Below are positions 24,794 through 35,066 of a stretch of DNA of 64,000 nucleotides, piece by piece. Origin of the DNA: Lachnoclostridium phytofermentans ISDg. GTDB taxonomy: Bacteria > Bacillota > Clostridia > Lachnospirales > Lachnospiraceae. The stretch covers positions 3,178,001-3,242,000 of the forward strand of contig NC_010001.1 in assembly GCF_000018685.1 (NCBI RefSeq), given 5' to 3'. Below the pieces are notes generated by a model. It did no database searches. It was not told where the DNA came from and worked only from the letters and a program-made list of their open reading frames with translations. The position numbers and the translations under genes were made by a program. Each line of letters starts with the position of its first letter. The stretch's first letter is position 1.

Positions 24794-27700
24794 TTACATA
24801 AGAAAATCCATAAGGGAGATCTGATTCGTCATTGGTAAATCACCTAATAACCCTAAATCACCCATCAGATCAACTACTGTTCCACTGATTTTACATCTTG
24901 TCTTAAAATCATCTCTTGATAGGAATTTTCCATCCTTGACAGCTTCGACTACCTGATCCGCAGCCTTATCTCCAAGTCCATCGATGGTACTTAATGCTGG
25001 CATTAATTTACCATCAATAATCTGAAAATGATGTGCCTTTGCTGTATAGACATCAATTGGTAAGAAATCAAAACCTCTAGCGTACATCTCCTGAACTACT
25101 TTCATATCCTTTAGGGTATCTTCTTCTTTCTTCGTTAACTTCTGTGCGGGGTCATTTGATCCCATACGACGTTTATATTCCGCCATATGATAATCAAGAC
25201 GTTCCCTTCCAAGACACATTAATTCATAGTTAAATGCTGTGGCACGGATACTAAAGTAAGCAGTATAATAAGCAAGCGGATAATACACTTTAAAGTAAGC
25301 AATACGAAACGCCATCATGACATACGCGCAGGCATGTGCCTTTGGGAACATGTACTTAATACGCTTACATGACCAGATATACCAATCTGGTACTCCATTT
25401 GCAACCATCGCTTCCTCCATCTCCGGAGTAAGCCCTTTTCCTTTACGAACACTCTCCATGATCTTAAAAGCAAGTCCATTCTCAACGCCTTCACTAATCA
25501 GATAAGTCATAATATCGTCACGGGTACAAATTGCTGTAGAAAGGGTACACTTTCCTTCTGAAATCAACGTTTGGGTATTATTCAACCATACGTCAGTACC
25601 GTGGGAAAGACCAGATATACGAATCATATCCGAAAAACTCTGTGGCTTCGTGTCTCGTAACATCTGCATAACGAAGTCAGTACCAAGCTCCGGAAGGCCT
25701 AGGCTACCAAGGTCACAGCCACCGATATCTTCTGGTCTTATTCCTAAGCTTTCTGTTGATTTAAACAAAGAGATGACCTTCTGATCGTCCATTCGGATCG
25801 TTTTCGCATCAATTCCTGTCAAATCTTCAAGCATACGAATCATGGTAGGATCGTCGTGCCCAAGAATATCAAGTTTAAGTAAGTTATGGTCAATGGAGTG
25901 GTAATCAAAGTGAGTCGTAACGGTCTTCGTTGTCATATCATTAGCAGGACGCTGTACCGGAGTAAATGAGTAAATTTCTTCTCCTAATGGTAAAACGATA
26001 ATACCACCAGGATGCTGTCCTGTCGTTCTTCGTACCCCAACACAACCTTCAACTATACGGTTAATCTCAGCAACCCTCTTATGCACACTCTTCTCTTCAT
26101 AATACTTCTTGGCATAACCAAATGCTGTTTTATCTGCAAGGGTACCAATGGTACCGGCACGGAAGGTCTGTCCCTTACCGAAGATAACTTCGGTATAATC
26201 ATGTGCCTTACTCTGATACTCTCCAGAGAAGTTAAGATCGATATCTGGTTCCTTATCTCCGTTAAACCCAAGGAACGTTTCGAACGGTATGTTATGTCCA
26301 TCCTTAGCTAATGGCTGACCACAAACAGGACAATCACGATCTGGCATGTCACAACCCGAACTGGAACCAAACGCTTTTACTTCCTCTGATTCAAAATCAG
26401 AAAAATGACAATTCGGGCAGTAGTAATGCGCTGGAAGTGGATTTACCTCTGTGATACCCGACATCGTAGCTGCAAAGGAAGAACCGACAGAACCACGGGA
26501 ACCAACCAGATAACCATCCTCATTCGACTTCCATACCAGCTTTTGAGCAATGATATACATTACGGCGAAACCATTGTTGATAATCGACTTTAACTCATGT
26601 TCCAATCGATCTGCTACAATTTTAGGAAGATCTGGGCCATACATGGAATGAGCTTTCTCATAACAAATATCACGAAGTGTCTTATCCGAATCTTCAATGA
26701 CTGGAGCGCATTTATCCGGGCGGACTGGCGATATCTTTTCAATCATATCACAAACTTTATTTGTATTCGTTATTACAACTTCTTCCGCTTTTTCTTTCCC
26801 AAGATAGCTAAATTCCTCTAACATCTCTTCCGTTGTTCTAAAATAAAGCGGTGCCTGGTTATCTGCATCAGAAAACCCTTTCGCAGCCATAATAATTCGT
26901 CTATAAACCTCATCCTCAGGGTTTAGGAAATGTACGTCGCAAGTAGCAACTACTGGTTTATTATATTCCTCTCCTAACGCGATGATTTTACGGTTGATCT
27001 CTTTTAATTCTTCTTCTGAGCTAATATCTATCTTTTCACTTTCAATCATAAACTGATTGTTGCCGAGCGGTTGTATTTCATAATAATCATAGAAATTCGC
27101 GAGTCTTACGATCTCCCCTTCGGAAGAATTTCTAAGAATTGCCTGATAAAGTTCACCTGCCTCACATGCAGAACCAATCAATAAACCTTCTCTATGCTTC
27201 ATAAGTACTGACTTTGGTATTCTTGGTCGACGCTGAAAATAATTGATGTGAGAATAACTTACCATCCGGTATAGATTTACTCGACCAATATCATTCTGAC
27301 ATAGAATAATTGCATGATAAGTTGGCATTTTCTTAATAACATCTGGGGTGACCTCTTCCGCTCTATTGATCTGAGCTAAAGTTTCTATACCTCGTTCACG
27401 AAGCATCTCTAAAAACTTCAAATAGATTTCTGCAGTACATCCTGCATCATCTACCGCACGATGGTGATTTTCCAATGAGATACTTAAAGCTTTCGCTACG
27501 GTATCTAACTTAAAATTATTTAAGTGATTCAAAAGAACTCTGGCTAACCCTACCGTGTCGACTGAAGTTACGGTAAGTGGTATATTTAAAAACTCCGCTT
27601 TCTTTGTAATAAATCCAATATCAAAGGAAGCATTGTGCGCCACCAGATAACAGCCTTCACAAAAACTTAGGAATTCGGGTAGTATCTCTTCAATTGTTCT

Positions 27701-29365
27701 AGAACCAATTACCATCTCATCTGTAATACTTGTTAACTTTTGTATATGGTATGGGATCGGCACTTCAGGATTAATAAATGTAGAGAAACGGTCAACAATG
27801 GTACCATGTTGTATTTTTACTGCACCAATTTCTATAATTTTATCTTTTACAGAGCTAAATCCAGTTGTCTCGATATCAAAAACTACACAAGTATCTTCAA
27901 TTCCTTGTCCACACTCTCCCTGTACGATATCCTTCATATCATCAACAACATAAGCTTCCATACCATAGATAATCTTGAAGTCCTTCGCACGCTGCATCTT
28001 TTCTTCATCATCCTTATAATCCTTCGGATTAATTGCATGAGATGCTTCTGGAAAGGCCTGAACAACACCATGATCGGTAATCGCAACCGCTTTATGTCCC
28101 CATTCGAATGCTGTTTTAACAAGTGCTTGCGGATCTACCACCGCATCCATATCACTCATCATCGTATGAGCATGTAATTCTACACGTTTGTTTTCGTAGC
28201 GGTCAACTCGTTTTTCAATAAAGCTTGGAATTTTTTTAATTCCTATAATAGAATTTATTGTAATCTCACGACTATACGTATCATAAAGGGCCATCCCCTT
28301 TAAACGGATAAACATACCTTTTTTAATCTGACCACGAATGTCCTCAATCTCTTCTGTTCGAACAAATATTTTTGCTGAAATTGTATCCGTAAAATCAGTT
28401 ACATTAAAGGAAATTAAAAACTTCTCGTTTCGTAACTCTCTTTCTTCTGTAAATAGAATCTTTCCACGAATTACAACCTCACCAATTTCCTCTTGAATAT
28501 CCTTAATTGGTATGGAATCTCCTTCAAATGGTCGACCATAAATAATATCCGGATCATCTGGAAGCTTCTTTTTGTATGCTTTCGCCTTATCATACGCACT
28601 GTTTTTCTTGTCTGATTGTGAGAATTTATCGTCCTTAATTTGTTTCTTTTCTTCTTTCTTCTTTTCAACGTTAAGTTCTGACTTACTTTCTATGCTATCT
28701 TTTCCTGCAAGATTATTACCATCCACATTCGAAGAAGACAGTTCAAATGGAATTTCTGCACGAATCTCATCGCTAACCTCTCCACTTGTTTCCATAGACC
28801 CACTGGCATTTTGTTTTGCTTTCTCTCTTCGTGCCTGTGGATACTCTTCTTCCTCTTTCGCTTCCTCTATTAGTTCATAAAATTCAAATCGAATATCGAC
28901 AGGAATACAAAACCGTTGTTCAAACATTGGTTCTAAAAACACTTTAATCTCCTCAGACTTTTTCTGATTCAAGAAAGTATCTGGAAGCTTAAATATCATT
29001 TTATAGCCATCAAAAGAAATCTCTGCCATACGAAGAATATTGTAGTTCATGACACTACTGTCATTCAGCTCTTCTAGAATATTATCGCTGTGCATATTCC
29101 ATAATGATTCCGGGGTATATTGCGAAGAAAGTTGATAGGTTTCTATCAACTTTACTCGACTTTTGGTTGATGAAAAAAGCTGCTTTTGCAGCTGAAATTC
29201 CATCATTTTTATTTGTTTCCTACTAATCAGATGAGTACTCTGTATGTAGATATGAACATTGCCATTATTCTTCGATACCAACGCCTTTAATACGCTGATA
29301 TCGGAGAATAATTCATAAATTTCTTTTTCTACATTCAGTGTATCAAACACTTCAAAAAATAACAT
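24794..29365 (-). CDS. polC: DNA polymerase III, PolC type
   Basis: PolC is the Gram-positive replicative polymerase with built-in proofreading. Domains in order: N-terminal region; a highly charged linker (about residues 175-285); OB fold (EVVIRGKILFTEERELRNEK); PHP domain split by the exonuclease (VELHAHTMMSDMDAVVDP, then CVVFDIETTGFSS with the DEDD Asp/Glu); a zinc-binding C-rich segment (YYCPNCHF ... CPVCGQ); and the palm (EPDIDLNFSGEYQ). Length, about 1523 aa, is slightly above Bacillus PolC because of the linker. The open frame begins at 29377, but a recurring leader cassette places the start at 29365 (MLFFEVFD). Confidence 0.97.
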   Translation of the reverse strand: MLFFEVFDTLNVEKEIYELFSDISVLKALVSKNNGNVHIYIQSTHLISRKQIKMMEFQLQKQLFSSTKSRVKLIETYQLSSQYTPESLWNMHSDNILEELNDSSVMNYNILRMAEISFDGYKMIFKLPDTFLNQKKSEEIKVFLEPMFEQRFCIPVDIRFEFYELIEEAKEEEEYPQARREKAKQNASGSMETSGEVSDEIRAEIPFELSSSNVDGNNLAGKDSIESKSELNVEKKKEEKKQIKDDKFSQSDKKNSAYDKAKAYKKKLPDDPDIIYGRPFEGDSIPIKDIQEEIGEVVIRGKILFTEERELRNEKFLISFNVTDFTDTISAKIFVRTEEIEDIRGQIKKGMFIRLKGMALYDTYSREITINSIIGIKKIPSFIEKRVDRYENKRVELHAHTMMSDMDAVVDPQALVKTAFEWGHKAVAITDHGVVQAFPEASHAINPKDYKDDEEKMQRAKDFKIIYGMEAYVVDDMKDIVQGECGQGIEDTCVVFDIETTGFSSVKDKIIEIGAVKIQHGTIVDRFSTFINPEVPIPYHIQKLTSITDEMVIGSRTIEEILPEFLSFCEGCYLVAHNASFDIGFITKKAEFLNIPLTVTSVDTVGLARVLLNHLNNFKLDTVAKALSISLENHHRAVDDAGCTAEIYLKFLEMLRERGIETLAQINRAEEVTPDVIKKMPTYHAIILCQNDIGRVNLYRMVSYSHINYFQRRPRIPKSVLMKHREGLLIGSACEAGELYQAILRNSSEGEIVRLANFYDYYEIQPLGNNQFMIESEKIDISSEEELKEINRKIIALGEEYNKPVVATCDVHFLNPEDEVYRRIIMAAKGFSDADNQAPLYFRTTEEMLEEFSYLGKEKAEEVVITNTNKVCDMIEKISPVRPDKCAPVIEDSDKTLRDICYEKAHSMYGPDLPKIVADRLEHELKSIINNGFAVMYIIAQKLVWKSNEDGYLVGSRGSVGSSFAATMSGITEVNPLPAHYYCPNCHFSDFESEEVKAFGSSSGCDMPDRDCPVCGQPLAKDGHNIPFETFLGFNGDKEPDIDLNFSGEYQSKAHDYTEVIFGKGQTFRAGTIGTLADKTAFGYAKKYYEEKSVHKRVAEINRIVEGCVGVRRTTGQHPGGIIVLPLGEEIYSFTPVQRPANDMTTKTVTTHFDYHSIDHNLLKLDILGHDDPTMIRMLEDLTGIDAKTIRMDDQKVISLFKSTESLGIRPEDIGGCDLGSLGLPELGTDFVMQMLRDTKPQSFSDMIRISGLSHGTDVWLNNTQTLISEGKCTLSTAICTRDDIMTYLISEGVENGLAFKIMESVRKGKGLTPEMEEAMVANGVPDWYIWSCKRIKYMFPKAHACAYVMMAFRIAYFKVYYPLAYYTAYFSIRATAFNYELMCLGRERLDYHMAEYKRRMGSNDPAQKLTKKEEDTLKDMKVVQEMYARGFDFLPIDVYTAKAHHFQIIDGKLMPALSTIDGLGDKAADQVVEAVKDGKFLSRDDFKTRCKISGTVVDLMGDLGLLGDLPMTNQISLMDFLM

Positions 29366-29401
29366 AATAACATCCATTCTAGCGCTTTACGCCTTATTCT
29401 T

Positions 29402-29440
29402 GACAAGAAAAAGTTCGCGAAGCGTACTTTTTCTTGTTTA
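29402..29440. repeat. Dispersed palindrome, family A
   Basis: ACAAGAAAAAGT.CGC and GCG.ACTTTTTCTTGT arms flank a 3-nt centre with one mismatch. It lies 25 bp upstream of polC, between polC and the ispG terminator. Confidence 0.8.
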
Positions 29441-29539
29441 TACTTATCTCGATTAAAAAACCAGTAAGGGTTTGATAAGAGATACGTACTACAATCCATA
29501 TCCTGAATATTAACTGTTAGTTAACAAGATAAAAACTAT

Positions 29540-29585
29540 ATAGGAAATAAGTTGAAAAAAATACTTCTCTCAACTTATTTCCTAT
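29540..29585 (-). terminator. Terminator after ispG
   Basis: A perfect 16-bp stem (arm ATAGGAAATAAGTTGA) with a 14-nt loop sits immediately after the ispG stop, followed on the minus strand by ATAGTTTTTATC. It may separate polC from the upstream genes. Confidence 0.8.
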
Positions 29586-29588
29586 TGA

Positions 29589-30641
29589 TTATATAAAGCT
29601 ATCCAATTCCTTCTTAAGCTCTGCTAATAGAGATTCTTCTGGTACAGTACGGATAATTTCACCTTTTTTAATAATGCATCCGACACCTCTACCACCTGCT
29701 ACGCCAAGGTCCGCTTCTTTTGCTTCTCCAGGGCCATTAACAGCGCAACCCATTACTGCTACTTTTATATCTAAATCATAGCCAGATACTAAATCTTCCA
29801 CTTGTTTTGCAAGACCGATTAAATCGATTTGAGTACGACCGCAGGTCGGACATGATACAACTTCTACTCCGCCTTTTCGTAATCCTAAAGTCTTTAATAT
29901 AATCTTTGCTGAACGAATTTCTTCGAGTGGCTTATCTGTTAAGGAAACTCGAATGGTATCACCGATACCTTGATTTAAAATTAATCCAAGACCTATCGAT
30001 GATTTGATATTACCTGCTACGATAGAGCCTGATTCTGTAATACCGACATGCAGCGGATAATTTGTCTTCTGAGCGATTAATTCATGTGCTTTCACACACA
30101 TAAGTACATCTGATGACTTAATACTAATTACCATATTATCATAGCCTAATTTTTCAATCAAATGAACTTTATCTAGCGCGCTCTCTACTAGACCTTCTGC
30201 AGTTACATGCCCATATTTATCTACAATATGTTTTTCTAAGGACCCAGAGTTTACTCCAACACGGATTGGAATATTACGTTCCTTTGCCACATCGATAACC
30301 GCTTTTACACGTTCTATGTCTCCAATATTCCCTGGATTAATACGAATCTTATCTGCGCCACTTTCCATAGCAGCAATTGCTAAGCGATAATCAAAATGGA
30401 TATCAGCAACCAAAGGGATATGAATTTTCTTCTTAATTTCCCTCAGTGCTCCTGCAGCTTCCATAGTAGGAACTGCGCATCGAATAATATCACAGCCTGC
30501 TTCTTCAAGTTCTAATATCTGATTGACAGTAGCAGTGATATCCTCCGTTTTTGTATTTGTCATGGATTGAATCAAGATTGGATTACCTCCACCAATCTGT
30601 CGATTCCCAATGGTAATTACTTTTGTTTTATCGCGATACAT
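29589..30641 (-). CDS. ispG: 4-hydroxy-3-methylbut-2-enyl diphosphate synthase
   Basis: IspG converts MEcPP to HMBPP using a [4Fe-4S] cluster, the penultimate step of the MEP isoprenoid pathway. The 350-aa bacterial two-domain form is present: TIM barrel with DIHFDYRLA and KIRINPGNIG, then the cluster ligands SCPTCGRTQIDL and GCAVNGPGEA in the C-terminal domain. It lies with dxr and uppS, placing isoprenoid supply next to undecaprenyl synthesis. It is preceded 71 bp upstream by rseP. Confidence 0.97.
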   Translation of the reverse strand: MYRDKTKVITIGNRQIGGGNPILIQSMTNTKTEDITATVNQILELEEAGCDIIRCAVPTMEAAGALREIKKKIHIPLVADIHFDYRLAIAAMESGADKIRINPGNIGDIERVKAVIDVAKERNIPIRVGVNSGSLEKHIVDKYGHVTAEGLVESALDKVHLIEKLGYDNMVISIKSSDVLMCVKAHELIAQKTNYPLHVGITESGSIVAGNIKSSIGLGLILNQGIGDTIRVSLTDKPLEEIRSAKIILKTLGLRKGGVEVVSCPTCGRTQIDLIGLAKQVEDLVSGYDLDIKVAVMGCAVNGPGEAKEADLGVAGGRGVGCIIKKGEIIRTVPEESLLAELKKELDSFI

Positions 30642-30712
30642 AATATCCTCTTTTCTATGCCACTACGTGGCTTTTTAAAACAGGTAAGTTCCTTCCCTGA
30701 TGAGGTTAACTT

Positions 30713-32005
30713 CTAGAAGAAAACATTCTTAATATCATTAAAGAATAAGAATACCATTAATATCATCAAAGCAATAAACCCAAGCATGTGAACAAAGCCT
30801 TCTTTTTCTCTATTTAATGGCTTTCCACGTACTGCTTCAATGATTAAGAATATCAATCTTCCACCATCTAGTGCTGGGATAGGAAGGAGATTCATTACTC
30901 CAAGGTTTGCACTTAATAAAATACCCCAGTTAAAGAGTAAGATAATAACATTTTTAATACCAATGTCTTGTTTTGCATCTACTACACTTCCAAGCTCGCT
31001 AACAATTCGTACTGGTCCTCCCAGTTCATCTGCTCCAACCTTGCCAGTAAAGAGCTTACCAAGGCTTTTTACTGTTGTTTCTATCCAGTAACGGACTTCT
31101 GAAATACTATAACGAACAACTCCAAAAACACCTGTTTTTTCATATCCTTGGTTATAGTTAAATCCAATGGTATACCACTCCGTCATACGTGGTGTAACAT
31201 CCACAGTATTTGATTTTTCATTGTGTGTATAGGTAATAGAAAGCGCAGATCCATCGAGTGGATGACTTTCTAAATAAGAACTAAATTCCGCGCTAGTCTT
31301 AACCTCAGTCCCATTAATTGCGGTAATGACATCACCATTCTTGATACCAGCGTCTTTAAAAGCAGAGCTCTCTAGTAAAGTAATCTGAGCTTCTCCTTGA
31401 GAATCTGGAGCATAAGAAATACCTAGCATATAGCGTTTTTCAGCGCTTGGTATTAATGTTGTTGATAACTTCTCACCATTTCTCTTAAATTTAACTGTAA
31501 TTGGGTTCTGTGACTTAATTGGCTTGAAATCAAAATGCGTCGATATATCTCTTGCAAATACAACATTTTCACCATCAATTTGGGTGATGATATCCCCTAC
31601 TTGTAGTCCTGCATCTGCACCGGCACTACCCTCAGGTACATTAACAACACGAGCTGGATCATAACCTACCATTCCAACTACAAATAATGCAAGAAAAAAT
31701 GCTAAGATAAAGTTAAATAATGGTCCAGCAAATATCGCAGAGATACGCGCCCATACACTTTTATTGTTGAACGCTCCTTCATTATCATTTACTTCATCCT
31801 CTCCAAGCATCATACAAGAGCCACCAATTGGTAACAACTTTAACGAATACCTAGTATCATGATAAACCTTGCTAAACAGACGAGGTCCCATTCCAATAGA
31901 GAACTCCGTTACTACAATTCCGTTCTTCTTCGCCAACAAAAAATGTCCCAGTTCATGGAAAGTTATGATGACTCCGAATATCAACAATGCTACAATAATT
32001 TTCAT
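30713..32005 (-). CDS. rseP: RIP metalloprotease RseP (site-2 protease)
   Basis: This intramembrane zinc protease cleaves transmembrane regulators such as anti-sigma factors. The active site FHELGHFLLAKKNG is in the first membrane segment (residues about 16-29), and the second motif NLLPIPALDGGRL is in a later one. Two PDZ domains are visible (GSAGADAGLQVGDIITQIDG, and DAGIKNGDVITAINGTEV). Length 430 aa is typical for two-PDZ versions. It lies between dxr and ispG, the common position in bacteria. Confidence 0.95.
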   Translation of the reverse strand: MKIIVALLIFGVIITFHELGHFLLAKKNGIVVTEFSIGMGPRLFSKVYHDTRYSLKLLPIGGSCMMLGEDEVNDNEGAFNNKSVWARISAIFAGPLFNFILAFFLALFVVGMVGYDPARVVNVPEGSAGADAGLQVGDIITQIDGENVVFARDISTHFDFKPIKSQNPITVKFKRNGEKLSTTLIPSAEKRYMLGISYAPDSQGEAQITLLESSAFKDAGIKNGDVITAINGTEVKTSAEFSSYLESHPLDGSALSITYTHNEKSNTVDVTPRMTEWYTIGFNYNQGYEKTGVFGVVRYSISEVRYWIETTVKSLGKLFTGKVGADELGGPVRIVSELGSVVDAKQDIGIKNVIILLFNWGILLSANLGVMNLLPIPALDGGRLIFLIIEAVRGKPLNREKEGFVHMLGFIALMILMVFLFFNDIKNVFF

Positions 32006-32042
32006 CCAGTAAATTTCCTTTCTTTAGCATGTGAGTAATCGA

Positions 32043-33209
32043 TTAAATATGATAATTTGACTTCACACACTCTCTTTCTATAAAATCATATGTTTCCTGT
32101 TCCACATTCAGAATTTCATCTAAGGTAGGTCTTTTCACTACCGTAACATTCTCCATCGCTTTTTCTATTAGTGCCGTAATCGAAAGGAACGATATTTCAC
32201 GATTTAAGAATTTTGCTACTGCTAGCTCATTGGCTGCATTAAACACGGTTGGAACACTATGCCCAGTATTCATCGCCTCATATGCCAAACGTAACCCCGG
32301 TAGGTTACTGATATCTGGCTTTTCAAAGGTAATCTTAGCAATATCAAAGAAATCTAAGCGTTTCCCTGGAAGATATCTTCTCTTCTCAGGATAATAAAGT
32401 GCATACTGAATCGGTAATTTCATATCTGGCGTACCAAGCTGTGCTATAATTCCACCATCTTCAAACTCAACAGCAGAGTGAATAATACTTTGTGGTTGAA
32501 TTACAACTTCAATTTTATTAAGCGGCTCATGAAACAACCAATGAGCCTCCATTACTTCAAGACCTTTATTTACCATTGTAGCGGAATCTATGGTAATCTT
32601 TCGACCCATCGACCAATTTGGATGTTTTAAGGCATCTTCCACCTTCACATTCTTAAGTTCAGCAAGACTTTTCCCACGAAATGGTCCACCAGAAGCAGTT
32701 AAGATAATTCGGCTAACTGTAGAGGATTCATTTCCCTGAAGGCACTGAAAAATCGCTGAATGCTCACTATCTACTGGTAATAAATTTACGTTATGTTTCT
32801 TTACCAATGGCATAATTAGATGCCCTGCAGTTACTAAAGTTTCTTTATTCGCAAATGCTATGTCTTTTCCCCTTAAGATTGCTTCCATTACTGGTTTGAT
32901 TCCTATCATACCAACAACGGCACTGACTACAATGTCAGCACTCTCTTCTGTAGCACAAGCAATAAGACCATCCATTCCTGCCTCAACGGTAACCTCTAAG
33001 TCAGAAACTCTTTTCTTTAGCTCTAATGCCTTCTCCCTATCATATACGCAAACAAGTTTCGGATGGAACTCTCTGATTTGTTCCTCCAATAATGTAATAT
33101 TGGAGGACGCAGCAAGTGCAGACACTTTTAAGTCCTTGTTATTTCGTACCACCTCTAAGGTCTGTGTACCAATAGAACCGGTAGATCCCAAAACTGATAT
33201 TATCTTCAT
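32043..33209 (-). CDS. dxr: 1-deoxy-D-xylulose 5-phosphate reductoisomerase
   Basis: Dxr makes MEP from DXP with NADPH, the committed step of the MEP pathway. The NADPH motif GSTGSIGTQTLEVV is at residues 8-21. The metal/substrate site LLPVDSEHSAIFQCLQG and the flexible-loop segment ASGGPFRGKSL follow, with HPNWSMGRKITIDSATMVNK downstream. Length 388 aa is normal. The start carries the recurrent GCAGAT.GGAGT-type leader. Confidence 0.97.
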   Translation of the reverse strand: MKIISVLGSTGSIGTQTLEVVRNNKDLKVSALAASSNITLLEEQIREFHPKLVCVYDREKALELKKRVSDLEVTVEAGMDGLIACATEESADIVVSAVVGMIGIKPVMEAILRGKDIAFANKETLVTAGHLIMPLVKKHNVNLLPVDSEHSAIFQCLQGNESSTVSRIILTASGGPFRGKSLAELKNVKVEDALKHPNWSMGRKITIDSATMVNKGLEVMEAHWLFHEPLNKIEVVIQPQSIIHSAVEFEDGGIIAQLGTPDMKLPIQYALYYPEKRRYLPGKRLDFFDIAKITFEKPDISNLPGLRLAYEAMNTGHSVPTVFNAANELAVAKFLNREISFLSITALIEKAMENVTVVKRPTLDEILNVEQETYDFIERECVKSNYHI

Positions 33210-33319
33210 AGTAACTCCAATCTGTGTACTTTAGTGCGCATATAAAACAAAGTTAAAAGTTTATCTCTCAACATAGCTTCTAACATATTATGGATACGTA
33301 TAAAGCTTGCGCTTATTCA

Positions 33320-34129
33320 TTATAACACTTGAAGTAGGTAATATACAATCGGTGCGGTAAAAATTATACTGTCAAATCGGTCCAGTATTCCACCATGACC
33401 AGGTATTAACTTTCCATAATCTTTTACTTCATGATTTCGCTTTATAGCAGAAGCAGCCAAATCACCTATTGTAGATATCATCGCTGAACAACCACCAATA
33501 ATTTCAAAACTTACTTGAGGATTATTAATTGCTGTTAGTTTTCCTTTAAAAATCGTAGCAAACAAAAAGCCAATCAAAGCTGCTCCAAAAATACCTCCAA
33601 ATAATCCTTCCACCGATTTCTTTGGGCTTAGAATTGGTGCCATCTTATGTTTTCCAATTTTTCTACCAACAAGATAGGCACAAGTGTCTGAACCCCAAGC
33701 ACCGATAAAGATCATCCACACAAGTAGAATACCATTCTCTAATATTCTAACCCTGTAAATAAACGATAACATAATTCCTACATATATAAGACCAAAATAT
33801 ACTAAAGTTACCTGATCCGAATGAAACTTAGGAAAAGAAAATACGTATACTCCCATTAATGCCAATAAAAATCCTATTAGTAACGGAAAAATTAATTCTG
33901 TCTTACTAAAATATACTAGCATGTAAAAGAGTATACAAAATATATATCCTGTGAAAGCTAAAATGCTCTTATTCATCTTAAGCACTCGATATAATTCCAT
34001 CATACCAATTAATGAAATCGCAAGAAGTAAGCCAAATAAAACTTCTCCACCTAAAATCATCGCTGTTACAGTAACTATCATTAAAATAATGGAACTGCGA
34101 AATCGTACCAAAAAAGTTTGATCCTTCAT
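33320..34129 (-). CDS. cdsA: Phosphatidate cytidylyltransferase
   Basis: CdsA makes CDP-diacylglycerol from CTP and phosphatidic acid, the branch point of phospholipid synthesis. The 269-aa membrane protein has about eight TM segments. The family C-terminal signature is visible: SDTCAYLVGRKIGKHKMAPILSPKKS and later KRNHEVKDYGKLIPGHGGILDRFDS. It is between uppS and dxr in the conserved cluster. GAGG precedes the ATG within a recurring leader cassette. Confidence 0.96.
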   Translation of the reverse strand: MKDQTFLVRFRSSIILMIVTVTAMILGGEVLFGLLLAISLIGMMELYRVLKMNKSILAFTGYIFCILFYMLVYFSKTELIFPLLIGFLLALMGVYVFSFPKFHSDQVTLVYFGLIYVGIMLSFIYRVRILENGILLVWMIFIGAWGSDTCAYLVGRKIGKHKMAPILSPKKSVEGLFGGIFGAALIGFLFATIFKGKLTAINNPQVSFEIIGGCSAMISTIGDLAASAIKRNHEVKDYGKLIPGHGGILDRFDSIIFTAPIVYYLLQVL

Positions 34130-34182
34130 AATAACCTCTATTCTGGCGCTAATGCACCTTCTCTGATTGAATTATTGTATAT

Positions 34183-34905
34183 TCACCCTACACCGCCGTA
34201 TCTTCGTTCTCTTCCATTATAAAATTCTATTGCTTTGATAAGTTCTTTTTTATTAAAATCTGGCCATAAAACATCGGTAAAATAAAACTCTGAATAAGCG
34301 AGTTGCCATAATAAAAAGTTAGACAAACGCTGCTCACCACTGGTACGTATTAATAGATCTGGTGCCGGAATTCCTTTGGTATCCAAATAATCCTCATAAA
34401 CTTCTGTATTTAAATCCTCAATGGATAATTTTCCATCTTTCACATCCTGTGCAATTTTTCTTGTTGCACGTAAGATTTCATCTTGACCACCATAGTTTAA
34501 TGCAACTTGAAAACACAATCCTGTATTACTCGCACTTACTTCCTCAAGTTTTACAATAGTATCTTGTAACGATTGCTCTAATCTAGTGATATCTCCGATC
34601 ACATGTACTCGCATGTTATTTTTTTTACTTTTACTTAAACACTCTGATAAAAAATCTCTTAATAATTTCATCAATGTATCAATTTCAGATTGTGGTCTTG
34701 ACCAATTTTCTGTAGAAAAAGCATAAACCGTCACGTACTTAATACCGATGTCATAAGCTTCTCTACAAATATTCTCTACGATTTTACTTCCTTGCTTATG
34801 ACCGTAATTTCGTGGCATCATTCTTTTTTTCGCCCAGCGTCCATTACCATCCATAATGATGGCAATGTGATTGGGAATCTTTAACCCTTCTAATTCTGTA
34901 CCCAT
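34183..34905 (-). CDS. uppS: Isoprenyl (undecaprenyl) diphosphate synthase
   Basis: This cis-prenyltransferase extends FPP to undecaprenyl-PP, the lipid carrier for peptidoglycan. The active-site IAIIMDGNGRWAKKR is at residues about 14-28, and the C-terminal RTSGEQRLSNFLLWQ and YFTDVLWPDF are the diagnostic late motifs. Length 240 aa is typical. It starts the uppS-cdsA-dxr-rseP-ispG unit, which is separated from frr by a terminator. Confidence 0.97.
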   Translation of the reverse strand: MGTELEGLKIPNHIAIIMDGNGRWAKKRMMPRNYGHKQGSKIVENICREAYDIGIKYVTVYAFSTENWSRPQSEIDTLMKLLRDFLSECLSKSKKNNMRVHVIGDITRLEQSLQDTIVKLEEVSASNTGLCFQVALNYGGQDEILRATRKIAQDVKDGKLSIEDLNTEVYEDYLDTKGIPAPDLLIRTSGEQRLSNFLLWQLAYSEFYFTDVLWPDFNKKELIKAIEFYNGRERRYGGVG

Positions 34906-34980
34906 TAAACTCTATGCCTGCCTTCCTTTTGATACTCTAATGATTTAATTTTTGGCATTTGCTGAAAAAGCTATATATTA

Positions 34981-35022
34981 GAACAAGAAAAAGTACGCTT
35001 CGTAAACTTTTCCCTGTCGTAT
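34981..35022. repeat. Dispersed palindrome, family A
   Basis: The unit GAACAAGAAAAAGTACGCTT..GTAAACTTTTC abuts the frr terminator hairpin. Confidence 0.7.
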
Positions 35023-35066
35023 AAAAATAGGACGTATGGACCTTAAAAAGTCTTATACGTCCTATA
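35022..35066 (-). terminator. Terminator of pyrH-frr
   Basis: Arms TATAGGACGTAT / ATACGTCCTA, extended by an inner GAC / GTC pair, are followed on the minus strand by TTTTTATAC. Confidence 0.8.
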
